A stretch of 24,100 bases of DNA from a virus. Shown piece by piece: positions 8,164-15,521 of this stretch. The stretch spans positions 1 through 24,100 of the IMG/VR virus record IMGVR_UViG_3300010885_054968; one strand, written 5' to 3'. The position numbers were made by a program, and so were the translations under genes. Below the pieces are notes generated by a model. The model was given only the letters and a program-made list of their open reading frames with translations, searched no databases and was not told the DNA's origin. Within the stretch, counting starts at the first letter, position 1; every line of letters begins with the position of its first letter.

Positions 8164-8840
8164 TCGATCTCACGAACCTTTATATCAGGCTCAGAATCTT
8201 TTTTGATAGTCGCTTTTGTCGTTGGTGAAAGTATTTGTTCCACCGACTCACGTACTATTTTATTATTTATCATAGATTGAATGTATTCAGAAAGTTCGGA
8301 CAAAAACTTGTCTTTGTTTTCAGCATTAGTATACATCATCTTTAACAACTTTCTTTCAGGCAAACGAACTGTCACGTTCAGAGAGATTTGAGAATCTTCT
8401 GAATTGAACATAGAAAACATGTTTGTTTTTGGTTCAGGAGTAGGTGTAACTATTCGAGCTTCCTGCGATCTAGGCTCTCCAATAGGAGAAGAAGTCATTC
8501 TAGATTGCATGACAGGCTGAATGTTTGGATTTGGCGAAGGTTCAAGCGTCGGTTGATTAGAAAAAGCTGACTTTGGTTTATAAATTGCAAGAACTTCGTC
8601 CTTAGATAAAGGTTGCATATCTCCATGAATCATTAGCAGATTACGGTTAAGATCGGCAGTGTCTACTTTAGACCCATCGTCAAAATATGCATAAAATCTG
8701 CCGCCGGCTGCCTGATTTATATCTCTACACACGACTACTTTTCCAAGAAGTTCAAGACGATCTGTTTTAACCCATTGAAACTTTTGGCCAGTAAAATTTT
8801 CTTTGAGACTAACTAATTTCTCAATATCTTGATTATTCAT
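8160..8840 (-). CDS. Two-domain protein with proline-rich linker, function unknown
   Basis: I place the start at the ATG at 8840 (226 residues, beginning MNNQDIEKLVSL) because it follows the previous gene closely. A longer form from 8924 (254 residues) would overlap that gene by 68 bases and add a basic, low-quality extension. Residues about 10-65 look like a small SH3/KOW-type barrel (GKVVVCRD, RFYAYFDDGSKV). Residues about 85-135 form a proline-, serine- and glutamine-rich linker. The C-terminal part (about 140-205) has a strand LNVTVRLPERKLLKMMY and helices ending IVRESVEQIL. No catalytic motif is visible. It sits in the replication cluster and overlaps the next gene by four bases. Confidence 0.8.
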   Translation of the reverse strand: MNNQDIEKLVSLKENFTGQKFQWVKTDRLELLGKVVVCRDINQAAGGRFYAYFDDGSKVDTADLNRNLLMIHGDMQPLSKDEVLAIYKPKSAFSNQPTLEPSPNPNIQPVMQSRMTSSPIGEPRSQEARIVTPTPEPKTNMFSMFNSEDSQISLNVTVRLPERKLLKMMYTNAENKDKFLSELSEYIQSMINNKIVRESVEQILSPTTKATIKKDSEPDIKVREIE

Positions 8841-8856
8841 TGACTTTTCTGTTTTT

Positions 8857-9108
8857 TTATGATTCGAGAGCTTCCATGGTAGAAGCATTTTTATTTCGCT
8901 CAATTTCTTTAAGAAATTCTTCATCTATTTGCGGTTGAAGTGAATAGTAGGCAGGTTCGTTTAACGGTATCAAAACTTGCTCAGTTTGCATTTTTTGATA
9001 ATTGGTAATCTTTTTTCTAATCTCTTTTACTTGAGGAGTAGTTAAAGCATTTTTGCTAGCATCAAGGTATCCCTCAAGCCATGCAATGAATTTTTCAGAT
9101 GTTTGCAT
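8857..9108 (-). CDS. Small WLEGYLD-motif phage protein, function unknown
   Basis: An 83-residue protein. Its first 35 residues (FIAWLEGYLD ... LTTPQVKEIRKKI) follow a pattern I associate with small, widespread phage proteins of the form F..WL.GYL........Q...I...I, whose function is not known to me. The rest is a charged extension. It overlaps the preceding 83-residue gene by 14 bases. No membrane segment, cysteine pair or catalytic motif is visible. Confidence 0.8.
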   Translation of the reverse strand: MQTSEKFIAWLEGYLDASKNALTTPQVKEIRKKITNYQKMQTEQVLIPLNEPAYYSLQPQIDEEFLKEIERNKNASTMEALES

Positions 9109-9346
9109 CGTCGTTATTTAAAGTTTTAAGGTGGAGTGTTGTTTTTTCTATTAGTTCCTCAATTTCAACATCGGTTGAATTGATAGCATTTAATACTTGA
9201 AACTGTACGCTTTGTATCTCTTGTGCACGATATACAATAACATGATATTCTTCATTCAGAAGATAGTTTAACGATGTTCGAGTTTCTCCTAGCGCGGTAG
9301 AGTCGGCTTCCACTGGGAAACCTACTAAAAATATTGGTTTTGCCAT
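9095..9346 (-). CDS. Small protein directly behind the polymerase fragment, function unknown
   Basis: An 83-residue protein starting MAKPIFLVGFPVEAD, with a strand-helix-strand opening (IFLVGFP, then LNYLLNEEYHVIVYRA) and a helical C-terminus. Its ATG follows the polymerase-fragment stop codon with no gap and in the same reading frame (TAG then ATG), so an amber read-through product would be a direct fusion. The sequence does not resemble polymerase fingers or palm, so I treat it as a separate gene. It overlaps the next gene by 14 bases. Confidence 0.8.
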   Translation of the reverse strand: MAKPIFLVGFPVEADSTALGETRTSLNYLLNEEYHVIVYRAQEIQSVQFQVLNAINSTDVEIEELIEKTTLHLKTLNNDDANI

Positions 9347-10771
9347 CTATTTTAAATTTTTTAATGATTTAATTTCAGACTGTGTTTTGATCCGTTCGTC
9401 ATATAACCTAGTCAAAATAGTTCTGGCAACCGAATCAGTATCATTTGAGAATAACGTATCGTTTTTCGTATGAATTTCGGTACCTCTGGTTTTAACTTTT
9501 CCTTTTTTACCTAGATAGGTATCCGGAGAAATATTGAATTGTATTTGGATATTAGGATACATTGAAGAGAAATCATAACATGCAATATAATTATAATAGC
9601 CTGGAATAGGTTGTTTAACGTAAGCGCCTTCGTATGTTGCATCAGTATCCTTTGATTCTCCCCAAGGAAGTTTCATCATTCGCTGATTCTTATTTAAGAA
9701 CTCACGACACATTAAGATCTCAGCAATATACACTGGACTAAATACTTTGTTAACTTCTACTTGTGAAACGTTTGCAATAGAATAGGCAACATCTAGTAAA
9801 GAAAGCTTATCTTCGATCAATTTTACTAGAATAACGTCAATTACGTTATAGAGAGTAAAGAGATAAGTATCCTTCTGAAAAGAATAAAACGTTGGATATT
9901 TGTGCTTTAGTTTTGCAACTCCCAATACTAAACTGGCAATATAGTCTAATTTATAATTTTCAATTACTTTAAATGGCTTAAGCTTTTCAAAAACTTGCAT
10001 GTAATCTAGTACGCCAAGATGAACTGGAATCTTATTTTTTGAAACAGTTGATCGAGAAGGCATTTTTGCAACAGAATCGATCTTTAAGTTTTTACCACGA
10101 TTCATCAAGTATTTCCAGTCGAACTCAGTTACGTTCCAACCAGTAACAAATGAGAATTTTGGCATGATATTGTGAAAATAGAAGGTCATGAGTTCTTCTT
10201 CACTCTTAAAGAACTTATATTTGATCTTAAATTCCTGCTGGAACAACCATGCGTCTTGTGGACGAAGAGGCGTAGTCTTACGAAAATACTCGTTTACTTC
10301 TTTTTCCATTTTAACAATATCGTCTGACGAAAGACCGTCTGGCTTTTCATCATCGTTAAGAATAGAAAGAATATACGTGATATTGTCTTCGTTACAGAAA
10401 GAAATAAGACCGACTGGCATTCTAGCTCTTTCCGGATCTGGAAAAGAATCATCAATCAATTTGATCTCAATATCAAGATATGTCTTCTTTGGTAAGTTAT
10501 CAAAACTATAGATTGCTTCGATCTCGTCAGCTGTCAACTTTTCTCTAATTAGTTCTTGAACTCTAAATTGATTGACATATTGACCTGGAGAATTATTCTT
10601 TTTGACATATCGCCCATCCCAATTTTTAACTGCACTTGGAGTCGAGGACTCTACCCAATTAAATAGTTCATGGTCAACAAGTCTTTTTTGAATAAATTCT
10701 ATTTTGCCGGCCGAGTTATAATAAGAAATTAGTAGAGTTTTGTCCTCAAGGACTTCAGCGCCAATTATCAT
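9347..10771 (-). CDS. 43: Family B DNA polymerase, N-terminal half (exonuclease plus palm motif A); gp43 split protein
   Basis: N-terminal part of a T4 gp43-like replicative polymerase. The proofreading exonuclease is complete: Exo I TYLDIE (D100, E102), Exo II GWNVTEFDW (D218), Exo III YNVID (Y308, D312), all within a few to about a dozen residues of their T4 gp43 positions. Polymerase motif A follows (YDFSSMYPN, D400), then the beginning of the fingers (LYDERIKTQ, R460 at the place of the triphosphate-binding arginine), and the protein stops at residue 474. Motif B (K...NS.YG) and motif C (DTD) are absent here and nowhere else in the window, while full-length gp43 is about 900 residues. The end is a clean stop with the next gene touching it, so this looks like a split gene with its C-terminal half elsewhere. 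Split gp43 genes are known in some T4-related phages. Confidence 0.93.
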   Translation of the reverse strand: MIIGAEVLEDKTLLISYYNSAGKIEFIQKRLVDHELFNWVESSTPSAVKNWDGRYVKKNNSPGQYVNQFRVQELIREKLTADEIEAIYSFDNLPKKTYLDIEIKLIDDSFPDPERARMPVGLISFCNEDNITYILSILNDDEKPDGLSSDDIVKMEKEVNEYFRKTTPLRPQDAWLFQQEFKIKYKFFKSEEELMTFYFHNIMPKFSFVTGWNVTEFDWKYLMNRGKNLKIDSVAKMPSRSTVSKNKIPVHLGVLDYMQVFEKLKPFKVIENYKLDYIASLVLGVAKLKHKYPTFYSFQKDTYLFTLYNVIDVILVKLIEDKLSLLDVAYSIANVSQVEVNKVFSPVYIAEILMCREFLNKNQRMMKLPWGESKDTDATYEGAYVKQPIPGYYNYIACYDFSSMYPNIQIQFNISPDTYLGKKGKVKTRGTEIHTKNDTLFSNDTDSVARTILTRLYDERIKTQSEIKSLKNLK

Positions 10772-11034
10772 ACTTTAGGTTGAAACATTTCGTTAATATT
10801 ACCACAGTTTGAGCATACAATTACCGGAATTGGGACAATTGAGTCCTGTGCGCCACCGGTCATAAATCTCGAAACTTTTTTAATCTTCATTTTTTCCTCA
10901 AACACATCATTTTCGCACTTTTCACAAGTCATATAAGGAGCTTCTGCGAGATTAATGTTTAGATTAGGTGCTCCGCCTTGTCCAGATGGACCAGGTTGGC
11001 CTTGTGGCATGTTGCCGCCGATAATTTTTTCCAT
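10768..11034 (-). CDS. Small zinc-ribbon protein
   Basis: An 88-residue protein with a Gly/Pro/Gln-rich start (residues 9-24) and a zinc ribbon made of two CxxC knuckles (C37, C40 and C74, C77). Between the knuckles is a KVSRFMTGGAQDSIVPIPVIVC segment of the type seen in short zinc-ribbon proteins of marine T4-like phages; their role is not known to me. Its stop overlaps the polymerase start by four bases, so it is translated with the polymerase fragment. A DNA- or protein-binding accessory role is plausible but inferred. Confidence 0.85.
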   Translation of the reverse strand: MEKIIGGNMPQGQPGPSGQGGAPNLNINLAEAPYMTCEKCENDVFEEKMKIKKVSRFMTGGAQDSIVPIPVIVCSNCGNINEMFQPKV

Positions 11035-11062
11035 TATATTTAGATTTTTTTATTTTTAAGGA

Positions 11063-11530
11063 TTAATATCCACGAGACTGACGGTCTCTATTTTCTTGAT
11101 TTTTTGACATATACATGTTGTACATTTCATGAGGAGTCATTCCAATTGAAATTGCATAATTCATAAAGAAATGGAGCATGTCAACTATTTCAAACTTACA
11201 TTCAAGCTGGTCAGTTTGAGAAAGATCTGAAAATTTCATATTTTCGTACTTTCCATGATCCTTTTTCCAATACTTCCAGATAGCATTACCGGCGCCGTCT
11301 TTGATTCCTCCAAGAGCATCAGTTGCTTCGTGAATTTCATCAATTAAAGAATGATTGTTGGCATGCCAAAAAGCCATGATCTCACGAAGAGTCATATTTT
11401 TAAAGTCAAAGCCATAAACATTCTCCTGAGTATCTTTCTGGAGAGTCATAATGTCACCTAAAGTATTAGTACTTTTGGAATATAGATCTTCTATCTGGAG
11501 ATCAGCACACGTATTATCGATATTAGCCAT
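11063..11530 (-). CDS. dUTPase, all-alpha dimeric (MazG/dUTPase_2-type) nucleotide pyrophosphohydrolase
   Basis: Likely hydrolyses dUTP to dUMP and PPi, keeping uracil out of DNA and feeding dTMP synthesis. It has the two metal-binding helices of the all-alpha NTP pyrophosphatase superfamily: DEIHEATDA (E65, E68 from the chosen start) and ECKFEIVDMLHFF (E110, E114, D117). It also has the NQENRDRQSRGY C-terminus typical of phage dimeric dUTPases and a large insert with WKYWKK between the helices. I use the ATG at 11530 (155 residues); a GTG at 11560 would add ten residues. It is the first gene of the leftward replication cluster, so promoters for that cluster should lie in 11531-11645. dCTP/dUTP specificity cannot be told from sequence. 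Confidence 0.85.
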   Translation of the reverse strand: MANIDNTCADLQIEDLYSKSTNTLGDIMTLQKDTQENVYGFDFKNMTLREIMAFWHANNHSLIDEIHEATDALGGIKDGAGNAIWKYWKKDHGKYENMKFSDLSQTDQLECKFEIVDMLHFFMNYAISIGMTPHEMYNMYMSKNQENRDRQSRGY

Positions 11531-11645
11531 CACTGCTATTTTAATTTCTTGTACTATCACTAGTCGCCTAGGATCTTTATTTTTATCATTTTTTTAGAAT
11601 TATACGAGATATGACGGATAAATAATTAAAAATACTTGTACAGAA
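11531..11645. promoter_or_regulatory. Divergent promoter region between dUTPase and tail sheath genes
   Basis: This 115-base AT-rich gap separates the leftward replication cluster from the rightward sheath gene and must carry promoters in both directions. Rightward it holds the GATAAATA box listed separately. Leftward, the minus strand contains TATAAT (in TCGTATAATTC) about 75 bases before the dUTPase ATG, without a convincing -35 hexamer at standard spacing. No Shine-Dalgarno sequence precedes either start. Confidence 0.5.
11617..11624 (+). promoter_or_regulatory. Late-promoter-like box GATAAATA before the tail sheath gene
   Basis: GATAAATA differs by one base from the T4 late promoter TATAAATA, which needs only this -10 element. 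It ends 21 bases before the sheath ATG. The same eight bases occur at an equivalent position upstream of the other probable late operon (minus strand 19710-19703), which supports function. Confidence 0.55.
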
Positions 11646-14600
11646 ATGGCCGAACAAACGATTAACCTAAATAATTTTAAGGCGAGCGGTGTATATACAG
11701 TTGAAATCGACCAAAGTGAAAACGTTGTACTTCCTCTTACCACAGGTCGTCTTATCGTCGGATCTAGCCGAGTTGGTCCATTCAACACTGTTGTTTTAGT
11801 AAACGACATGAGAACGTTAAAAGCGGTATACGGAGATATTGATCCTAAGCTAGAAAAAGCAGGAAGTTTCTTCCATAGAACAATTGAAGTAGCTTTAAGA
11901 GAAGGACCCGTTTTTACAATGAGCGTTATTCCGTTAGATACAACAGATGATCCTCTTTTAAATACTGATCAGGCATATTTTGCAACGTTTAATAGCGAGT
12001 CAGCGTCAAATAATAATGACCGTAACGAAATCAACATTACTTATCCAGTAGTTGAATTCTTTAATCGTCAAAAGTTATGGTTTGCTGATTACCGCCAATT
12101 AAATCGTGCAAAAAATCTTGCATTAGGAGATGGTCTTTCTTCATCTGGTACATTTGGACAAACCACAATTGAATCAAACAAACTTCTCTCTTTTGTAAAC
12201 CTAGGTAATAGTAACTCAACAATTTGGGTAAGAAAAGCTAGTGTTAGTGGATACGATATTACTGCAAAAGAATGGTATACGACAGTCGGTGGAGGAAATG
12301 AAATAGATTTTCCTTCATTTGTTCACCCTGATGATTTTATTTCTGACTATTTTGTTGAAATAATCGTACTAAATGGTGACTGGTCAAACTATCTTAAACT
12401 TTCAAAGGACCCGATCTATAAGACATTCTTTGATGAGGCTGGTTTGATTAACGCAAAGGCTGGTGAATTTTTTGCACTTCGTGAAATTAAAGTAATTAGC
12501 AGAACAATCGGTTGCTTGATTCCAGAATTTAAGGACGAGCGTGGATTAACTGTTGCAATTGACAGAGTAATGAATCGTGCATTTGCAACTACTGGGATTC
12601 TTTGTTCTCTAGACGTTGAGAAAATTGACATGATTGACTTGTCACAAACTCCATTCAACGATCAAGACGTGATGACGCATCGTATTGATATCGTTGGCCA
12701 TGGATATGACGACTTAGATACTATTAATTCTTATAAAGCAGACGATGGTGGTTATTACACAGATGGAACAACTCCTGTTGACTTTACACCATTAATCGAT
12801 GTATTAAGTTACGCTAAACCGGCAGATAAGGAACTTGTTTTCACGATAACAAATAATCCTTCTGTAAATACTTTACTTGAGGCTGATTTCCTAAATGGAT
12901 ATTCAGATTCTCCAGGAAGCGTATCAGTCGCAGTAGGAGAAGCATATTTAGTAAATCCTACAAGCGGTGATAATTATATCGCTGCAATGGAAGGAAGTAC
13001 TCTTTACAAAGCATATACAAAAGGATTTATTAAAAATGGAGACACATATAGTGATGGTACTAGTACGTTCTATGTAAAAATAGCGGACAATAACTTCTCA
13101 GTGCTAAGCGCAAGCGTTACTCCAGTAAGCATTCCTTATGTTAATTTCCTGTTATTTGCTGATATTTCTCTTTTGAATCCAGAAAGTTTTGCTCCAAGTA
13201 ACGGTTATTATACTGCAATCGACAGTAACGACTATATCTTGATAACCATGGGATCAGGTGCAAACTTCAAATATACATTTGATTTAACAAATGATTTTTT
13301 TTATTATAGTGTTACCCAACCAAACAAAGTGATTATTGGAATCGATCCTTCAAATAAGGCACTAGTTGATGAATTCTTAAAGGTAAATCATTACATTAAA
13401 GCTCAATCATCTAGCGGAAGAACGCGTCTCTTAAAGATTATTTCTATCTCATCACGAGTTAACACAACGTTGAGTCCTAGTGTAACTGAATATACTGTTA
13501 CTACAATGGTACCAAGCGTTGACACTGTAAGTGGATTAGATATTACAAATGATATAAATACGGGTAACCCATCACTTAGAGTTTATAAGGGAGTTTATAA
13601 CTTTGCAACGTCTCTAAAAGGACAATATCTTGGAGGATTTAAGATTAAGGATTCTGAATTACCTAATGGTACAACAGATCGTCTAAGCAATATCTTAAGT
13701 TATTTGTTTGAATACACTAAAATTCCTCAGTCTCTTGCAACAGGAGAAGTAATCGATTTCAGATATGTAGTCGATAGCTACGAAGGAGAATTAAGTGAAT
13801 CTTCAAAGTATTACTTAGCAAAGATTGCAGCTTTACATGGTCAAGCTATGGCAATTCTAAATGCTCCTTCAATGCAGCAGTTTGAAAAATCAGTTGATCC
13901 TAGCTTCCTTGATTCTACGACGAAATTAGTTTCTCCTGAATATATTTCACAAGGTGCAAACTTATCTTTAAATCCATCATTTACTTTTGGATTTGCACAA
14001 GAAGATATTAATGGAGTTCCTCTTGCATCCTATGCAACATATCACTTCCCGAACTTAATTGTAAGAAGCGGTAATAAGAATATTTCAGTTCCACCAGCAG
14101 GATATATCTCTAACTTATACGTTAGAAAATTCAAAAATGGAACGCCATTCTTAATTGTTGCAGGTGGAAAACGTGGAGCAATTACTGATCCTGAAGTTGT
14201 AGGAATTGAATACGATCTAACAGACGAAGACCGTTCATTCTTAGAGCCAGTAGGTTTTAACTTAATCGTTAAGCGTAGAGGTTTCGGAATCCTATTGTAC
14301 TCTAACAATACTGGATATCAGCGAATTAACTCTGCTTTAAATAATGCGCACGTACGTGATAACCTTTCAACTATTGAAAGAGATATTGAGAGAATCTTGT
14401 TTAACTTCTTATTTGATTTTAACGATGAAATCACTAGAATGAGAGTTAAAACAATAGTTCAAAATTATCTAGACGCAGTAGTTTCAGCACGAGGATTAAC
14501 TACATATGAGATCATCTTTGATTCTTCTAATAACACAAACGACGTAATCTCAGCAAATACTGCAATCATCGATATTCGAGTAAATTTCCCAAGAGGTATT

Positions 14601-14684
14601 CACAAGTTTATCAATCGTATCACGATTACAAGAGTAGGAGGTCAATTAAGTTCAGACTCTACTGGATTTATTCCAAGCTTCTAA
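11646..14684 (+). CDS. 18: Contractile tail sheath protein (gp18-like), enlarged
   Basis: Forms the contractile sheath around the tail tube that drives DNA delivery. The N-terminus (GVYTVEIDQSENVV, VGSSRVGPFNTVVLVNDM, AVYGD) and the C-terminal domain (about residues 865-1012, with RRGFGILLYSNNTGY, RDNLSTIERDIERIL and ending RITITRVGGQLSS) are typical of T4-like sheath proteins and include the regions that form the inter-subunit handshake. Length is 1012 residues against 659 in T4 gp18. The excess lies centrally, roughly residues 350-620, and is rich in G, S, T, Y and D, as expected for extra surface domains on the outside of the sheath. It has its own late-promoter-like box and terminator, with no Shine-Dalgarno before the ATG. 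It is the only clear structural gene in the window. Confidence 0.95.
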   Translation: MAEQTINLNNFKASGVYTVEIDQSENVVLPLTTGRLIVGSSRVGPFNTVVLVNDMRTLKAVYGDIDPKLEKAGSFFHRTIEVALREGPVFTMSVIPLDTTDDPLLNTDQAYFATFNSESASNNNDRNEINITYPVVEFFNRQKLWFADYRQLNRAKNLALGDGLSSSGTFGQTTIESNKLLSFVNLGNSNSTIWVRKASVSGYDITAKEWYTTVGGGNEIDFPSFVHPDDFISDYFVEIIVLNGDWSNYLKLSKDPIYKTFFDEAGLINAKAGEFFALREIKVISRTIGCLIPEFKDERGLTVAIDRVMNRAFATTGILCSLDVEKIDMIDLSQTPFNDQDVMTHRIDIVGHGYDDLDTINSYKADDGGYYTDGTTPVDFTPLIDVLSYAKPADKELVFTITNNPSVNTLLEADFLNGYSDSPGSVSVAVGEAYLVNPTSGDNYIAAMEGSTLYKAYTKGFIKNGDTYSDGTSTFYVKIADNNFSVLSASVTPVSIPYVNFLLFADISLLNPESFAPSNGYYTAIDSNDYILITMGSGANFKYTFDLTNDFFYYSVTQPNKVIIGIDPSNKALVDEFLKVNHYIKAQSSSGRTRLLKIISISSRVNTTLSPSVTEYTVTTMVPSVDTVSGLDITNDINTGNPSLRVYKGVYNFATSLKGQYLGGFKIKDSELPNGTTDRLSNILSYLFEYTKIPQSLATGEVIDFRYVVDSYEGELSESSKYYLAKIAALHGQAMAILNAPSMQQFEKSVDPSFLDSTTKLVSPEYISQGANLSLNPSFTFGFAQEDINGVPLASYATYHFPNLIVRSGNKNISVPPAGYISNLYVRKFKNGTPFLIVAGGKRGAITDPEVVGIEYDLTDEDRSFLEPVGFNLIVKRRGFGILLYSNNTGYQRINSALNNAHVRDNLSTIERDIERILFNFLFDFNDEITRMRVKTIVQNYLDAVVSARGLTTYEIIFDSSNNTNDVISANTAIIDIRVNFPRGIHKFINRITITRVGGQLSSDSTGFIPSF

Positions 14685-14700
14685 TTAATAAAATAAACCG

Positions 14701-14728
14701 AAAAAGGGAGCATTTGCTCCCTTTTTTT
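14701..14728. terminator. Bidirectional intrinsic terminator between sheath gene and convergent gene
   Basis: A GGGAGC / GCTCCC stem with an ATTT loop, flanked by five A on the left and seven T on the right, so the hairpin has a U-tract on both strands. It ends the sheath transcript (stop at 14684) and can also end the leftward transcript whose last gene stops at 14761. Confidence 0.9.
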
Positions 14729-14760
14729 GATATTAAACTATAATCGATTGAAGTAATGGA

Positions 14761-15219
14761 TTATTGACTATTGTAGCTGTGATTTTCCTGATTATCATTT
14801 AGCTTCATATGAATATCTATAAGAATAGTAGTTAAACTTTTTTGAATCTTATTCATTACTTCTTGCTCCATTTTAGATCTACGATTTTCCATAACGCGTC
14901 GCAAATATCGCATGATATGTCGATTTATCGATTCAGTGTTAAAAATATCGTAGTGATATACTGAATTGATGATCGAGATTTGTTGGTAACTAACAATAAT
15001 AAAAAACTCTCCATTTCTGATATAATATCGATCAGAAATGGGAGCAACTAAAATTTCAGATTCTGCATTTCTGGCAAGAACCTTTACTATTTGAATACCT
15101 GCGCGCTGCTCCTCTGATAGTTTAGAAATATCAATATCTAAAGTATTTACGGAGAGCTTTAAGTAGATTCGACGAGATTTATATTTAAAGAAAGTCTTGA
15201 CTCTTGAAAAGATAGCCAT
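14761..15219 (-). CDS. Basic helical/strand protein, function unknown
   Basis: A 152-residue protein with a very basic N-terminus (KTFFKYKSRRIYLK, residues 9-22), a strand-rich middle (LVAPISDRYYIRNGEFFIIVSY, residues about 56-78) and a C-terminal helical region rich in R, K, E and M (RYLRRVMENRRSKMEQEV) that could form a coiled coil. No catalytic motif is visible. It is the last gene of the gp32-RNase H-GroES operon, two bases after the GroES stop, and ends at the bidirectional terminator. I do not recognise it. Confidence 0.8.
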   Translation of the reverse strand: MAIFSRVKTFFKYKSRRIYLKLSVNTLDIDISKLSEEQRAGIQIVKVLARNAESEILVAPISDRYYIRNGEFFIIVSYQQISIINSVYHYDIFNTESINRHIMRYLRRVMENRRSKMEQEVMNKIQKSLTTILIDIHMKLNDNQENHSYNSQ

Positions 15220-15221
15220 GC

Positions 15222-15521
15222 TTATTCAAATTCATCAAGTGATACTTCTGATTCGTCTTCTAAGATTGCAATAATCTCGTTTGACATGATTACAAAATGT
15301 TTTTCTCCTCTGTGCATTAATTCCAAGCCGGCATATCTGTTAAATAACACAAGATCTCCAGGTTTTACTAACATAGGATTAGTGACTGAGCCGTCTCCGC
15401 AGGAGATAACAGTTCCAATATTTGGGCGTTTTACTGCTTTTTCAGGAAGCATTACGCCACGTTTAGTAGTTGTTTCCTTTGCTCTAGGAAGAACTAATAT
15501 TCTCTCGTATAAAGGTTTCAT
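15222..15521 (-). CDS. groES: GroES-like co-chaperonin
   Basis: A 99-residue Cpn10/GroES-family protein that would cap host GroEL (or a phage chaperonin) and assist folding of virion proteins, the role of gp31 in T4. Family landmarks: PLYERILVLP (3-12), the mobile-loop region ETTTKRGVMLPEKA (16-29) with the hydrophobic VML tripeptide that binds GroEL, GTVISCGDGS (36-45), VKPGDLVLFNRYAG (52-65), and the C-terminal IIAIL strand with an acidic extension. Unlike T4 gp31, it keeps recognisable GroES sequence, so it may have come from a bacterial groES. It overlaps the RNase H stop by four bases. Confidence 0.9.
   Translation of the reverse strand: MKPLYERILVLPRAKETTTKRGVMLPEKAVKRPNIGTVISCGDGSVTNPMLVKPGDLVLFNRYAGLELMHRGEKHFVIMSNEIIAILEDESEVSLDEFE

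Noticed and set aside
8841-8924. Longer start (8924) for the two-domain protein
   Set aside because: It would overlap the preceding gene by 68 bases, unlike the 1-17 base overlaps elsewhere in the cluster, and the added residues look non-conserved.
9347-9400. Intein or homing-endonuclease interruption at the polymerase break
   Set aside because: The fragment ends without an intein-type N-terminal cysteine block, and no homing-endonuclease motif is visible in the following genes.
11600-11809. Minus-strand open frame of 69 residues over the sheath start
   Set aside because: It overlaps the well-supported sheath gene and the promoter gap, has no family resemblance, and is a shadow of the real frame.
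13553-13560. Exact TATAAATA late-promoter consensus on the plus strand
   Set aside because: It lies inside the tail sheath coding region with no gene start downstream in the same direction for over a kilobase, so chance in AT-rich DNA is the better explanation.
14042-14308. Minus-strand open frame of 88 residues inside the sheath gene
   Set aside because: It is fully contained in the conserved C-terminal sheath domain and has the proline- and serine-rich composition of a reverse-strand shadow.
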